The notes under the pieces were generated by a model, which ran no database searches, was not told the DNA's origin, and was given only the letters and a program-made list of their open reading frames with translations. Shown piece after piece: positions 62,963-64,000 of a stretch of DNA of 64,000 nucleotides. The position numbers and the translations under genes are program-made. The stretch comes from Bin80 sp965209015 (lineage in GTDB: Bacteria; Bacteroidota; Rhodothermia; Rhodothermales; Bin80): contig OZ242367.1 of NCBI GenBank assembly GCA_965209015.1, positions 2,232,001 to 2,296,000 on the forward strand, written 5' to 3'. How positions within the stretch are numbered: position 1 is the stretch's first letter; the number at the start of each line of letters is the position of its first letter.

Positions 62963-64000
62963 ATGAAGTATTCGCATCCTGGCTCGGAAGGAAAGCTATG
63001 CTATGAAGCGGACGACAAGATTCCTAAGAGACTCGCCTCAGGCTTGGGCATCCAACTTGCTGCCTTAGCGATCAACGGAGTCGTACTGCTACCAACGATT
63101 GTATTTCGAGCGGGAGCTGCCGAGGAACTCATCTCTTGGGCGGTATTTGCGTCCGTTTTGGCATGTGGAATTTCCACGATCCTGCAAAGCATGCGGGTTG
63201 GTCAGATCGGTTCGGGCTACGCACTGACCCATGTGAGTTCGGCAATCTTTATTGCTGTTTGTGCTGAGGCCCTGTTAGAGGGAGGTGCGGGGCTGCTCGC
63301 CACATTAGTCATCGTGACGGCCCTTGCCCAGATTGTGCTTTCGATGCGTCTCTCATTATTGCACAGGGTTCTCACACCCGTCATCACGGGAACCATGATT
63401 ATGCTCCTTCCTGTCACCGTGATGCCGATTTTATTTAACATGATTTATGAGATCCCACCAGAAACCCCCACATATGTCGGAGCGTTGAGTGCAGGTATCA
63501 CGATTCTCATCATCTTGATCATGGTACTCAGGGGGCGTGGTGCCTTTCGCCTGTGGGCACCTGCTGCTGGTATCATTGGTGGGTCTTTGATCGGTGCATA
63601 TTTTGGAATTTATGATTTTGAACGTGTGTTGGATGCCGCCTGGGTTGGTCTACCCTCTGGTTTTCCCTCTGGATTAAACCTTCGTTTTGACACCTCCTTT
63701 TGGGCTTTGTTACCCGCTTTTCTTTTTGTAGCCTTGGTGGGTTCAACCAAGTCTATTGCCATTGTGATCTCCGCCGAGCGTATAGCTTGGCGCCGTTCCC
63801 ATGCCGTGAATTATCGAGCAGTTCAACGTGCGGTGTCTGCCGAAGGAGTAGGAAATTTATTCGCAGGCCTCGTGGGAACTATGCCAAATACGCCTCATGC
63901 CGGAGCCGTAGCGGCGGTCGAAATCACCGGTGTCGCTGCACGGGGCATCGGGGTCGCCGCTGGATTGGTGCTTTTAACGCTGGCTTTCTTGCCCAAGGCA
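62963..64000 (+). CDS. NCS2-type xanthine/uracil permease, truncated by the window edge
   Basis: An open frame from ATG 62963 to the end of the window (346 codons). It encodes a polytopic membrane protein of the nucleobase-ascorbate transporter (NCS2) family: GLGIQLAALAINGVVLLPTIV, GQIGSGYALTHVSSAIFI, TPVITGTMIMLLPVTVMPIL, and GVGNLFAGLVGTMPNTPHAG, equivalent to the QxG-N-T/NT motif region of the family. About 8-10 helices are visible. Likely imports a purine, pyrimidine or related compound with H+ or Na+. It starts 40 nt after dctM and may be in its operon. Confidence 0.9.
   Translation, partial: MKYSHPGSEGKLCYEADDKIPKRLASGLGIQLAALAINGVVLLPTIVFRAGAAEELISWAVFASVLACGISTILQSMRVGQIGSGYALTHVSSAIFIAVCAEALLEGGAGLLATLVIVTALAQIVLSMRLSLLHRVLTPVITGTMIMLLPVTVMPILFNMIYEIPPETPTYVGALSAGITILIILIMVLRGRGAFRLWAPAAGIIGGSLIGAYFGIYDFERVLDAAWVGLPSGFPSGLNLRFDTSFWALLPAFLFVALVGSTKSIAIVISAERIAWRRSHAVNYRAVQRAVSAEGVGNLFAGLVGTMPNTPHAGAVAAVEITGVAARGIGVAAGLVLLTLAFLPKA

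Overview
The window looks like a chromosomal segment of a Bacteroidota/Rhodothermota-type bacterium (Rhodothermia or Balneolia would fit best; this is inference from content). Supporting signs are two secreted proteins with C-terminal type IX secretion sorting domains (NYPNPF... motifs), a type III glutamine synthetase, a GWxTD protein, a zapA-6S RNA-rny neighbourhood, many starts without a Shine-Dalgarno sequence, and a good Bacteroidota-type promoter (TTTG, 22 nt, TAAATTTG) before glnA. No complete insertion sequence, phage or CRISPR array is visible.

Layout. 0-5.3 kb: tRNA-Val and the translation cluster infC-rpmI-rplT-pheS-pheT, with infC apparently starting on a non-ATG codon. 5.3-6.7 kb: eroded DNA holding an IS200/IS605-type tnpA relic. 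6.7-9.3 kb: coiled-coil protein, zapA, 6S RNA, rny. 9.3-10.5 kb: a decayed membrane dipeptidase (M19). 10.5-12.4 kb: secreted GH16 beta-glucanase. 12.8-15.0 kb: type III glutamine synthetase. 15.0-23.9 kb (minus strand): an iodotyrosine-deiodinase-like flavoprotein, asnS, GWxTD protein, a MazG-like pyrophosphohydrolase, a bacterial relative of the tRNA-queuosine mannosyltransferase, an ABC ATPase, a TauE permease, YaaA, a YtxH-like protein and a 31-residue mS38/bS22-like ribosomal protein. 23.9-27.4 kb: an ISNCY-type transposase relic and a CotH-type secreted protein whose frame breaks at a C11 tract and which is flanked by ~240-bp direct repeats, remnants of a tandem duplication. 28-31 kb: alpha/beta hydrolase, lipoprotein, tmRNA (tag ANDYSYAMAA) and a TIM-barrel protein.

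31.5-39 kb is a carbohydrate locus: GT4 glycosyltransferase, MFS sugar porter, secreted GH2/GH5-like TIM-barrel hydrolase, and a very large (~1156 aa) protein with glycoside-phosphorylase-like features. With the GH16 enzyme at 10.5 kb it suggests use or remodelling of beta-glucans. 39-52 kb is mostly housekeeping: M20D amidohydrolase, A-type Fe-S carrier, clpC, tyrA, gcvT, ftsK, purE (plus strand), then mgtE, rsmA and a VWA protein (minus strand). 52.5-59.8 kb: a frameshifted fic gene, ispG, a rhomboid protease and a frameshifted TonB-dependent receptor. 60.2-60.8 kb: a decayed MvaI/BcnI-type restriction endonuclease. 61-64 kb: TRAP transporter dctQM without a binding-protein gene, then a partial NCS2-type permease running off the end.

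The striking overall property is erosion: two transposase relics, a peptidase relic, a restriction-enzyme relic, a duplicated-gene scar, and three large genes interrupted by single-base frame changes, beside intact housekeeping genes. This is the pattern of relaxed selection seen in host-associated or recently specialised genomes, although some single-base breaks could be assembly errors or phase-variable tracts.
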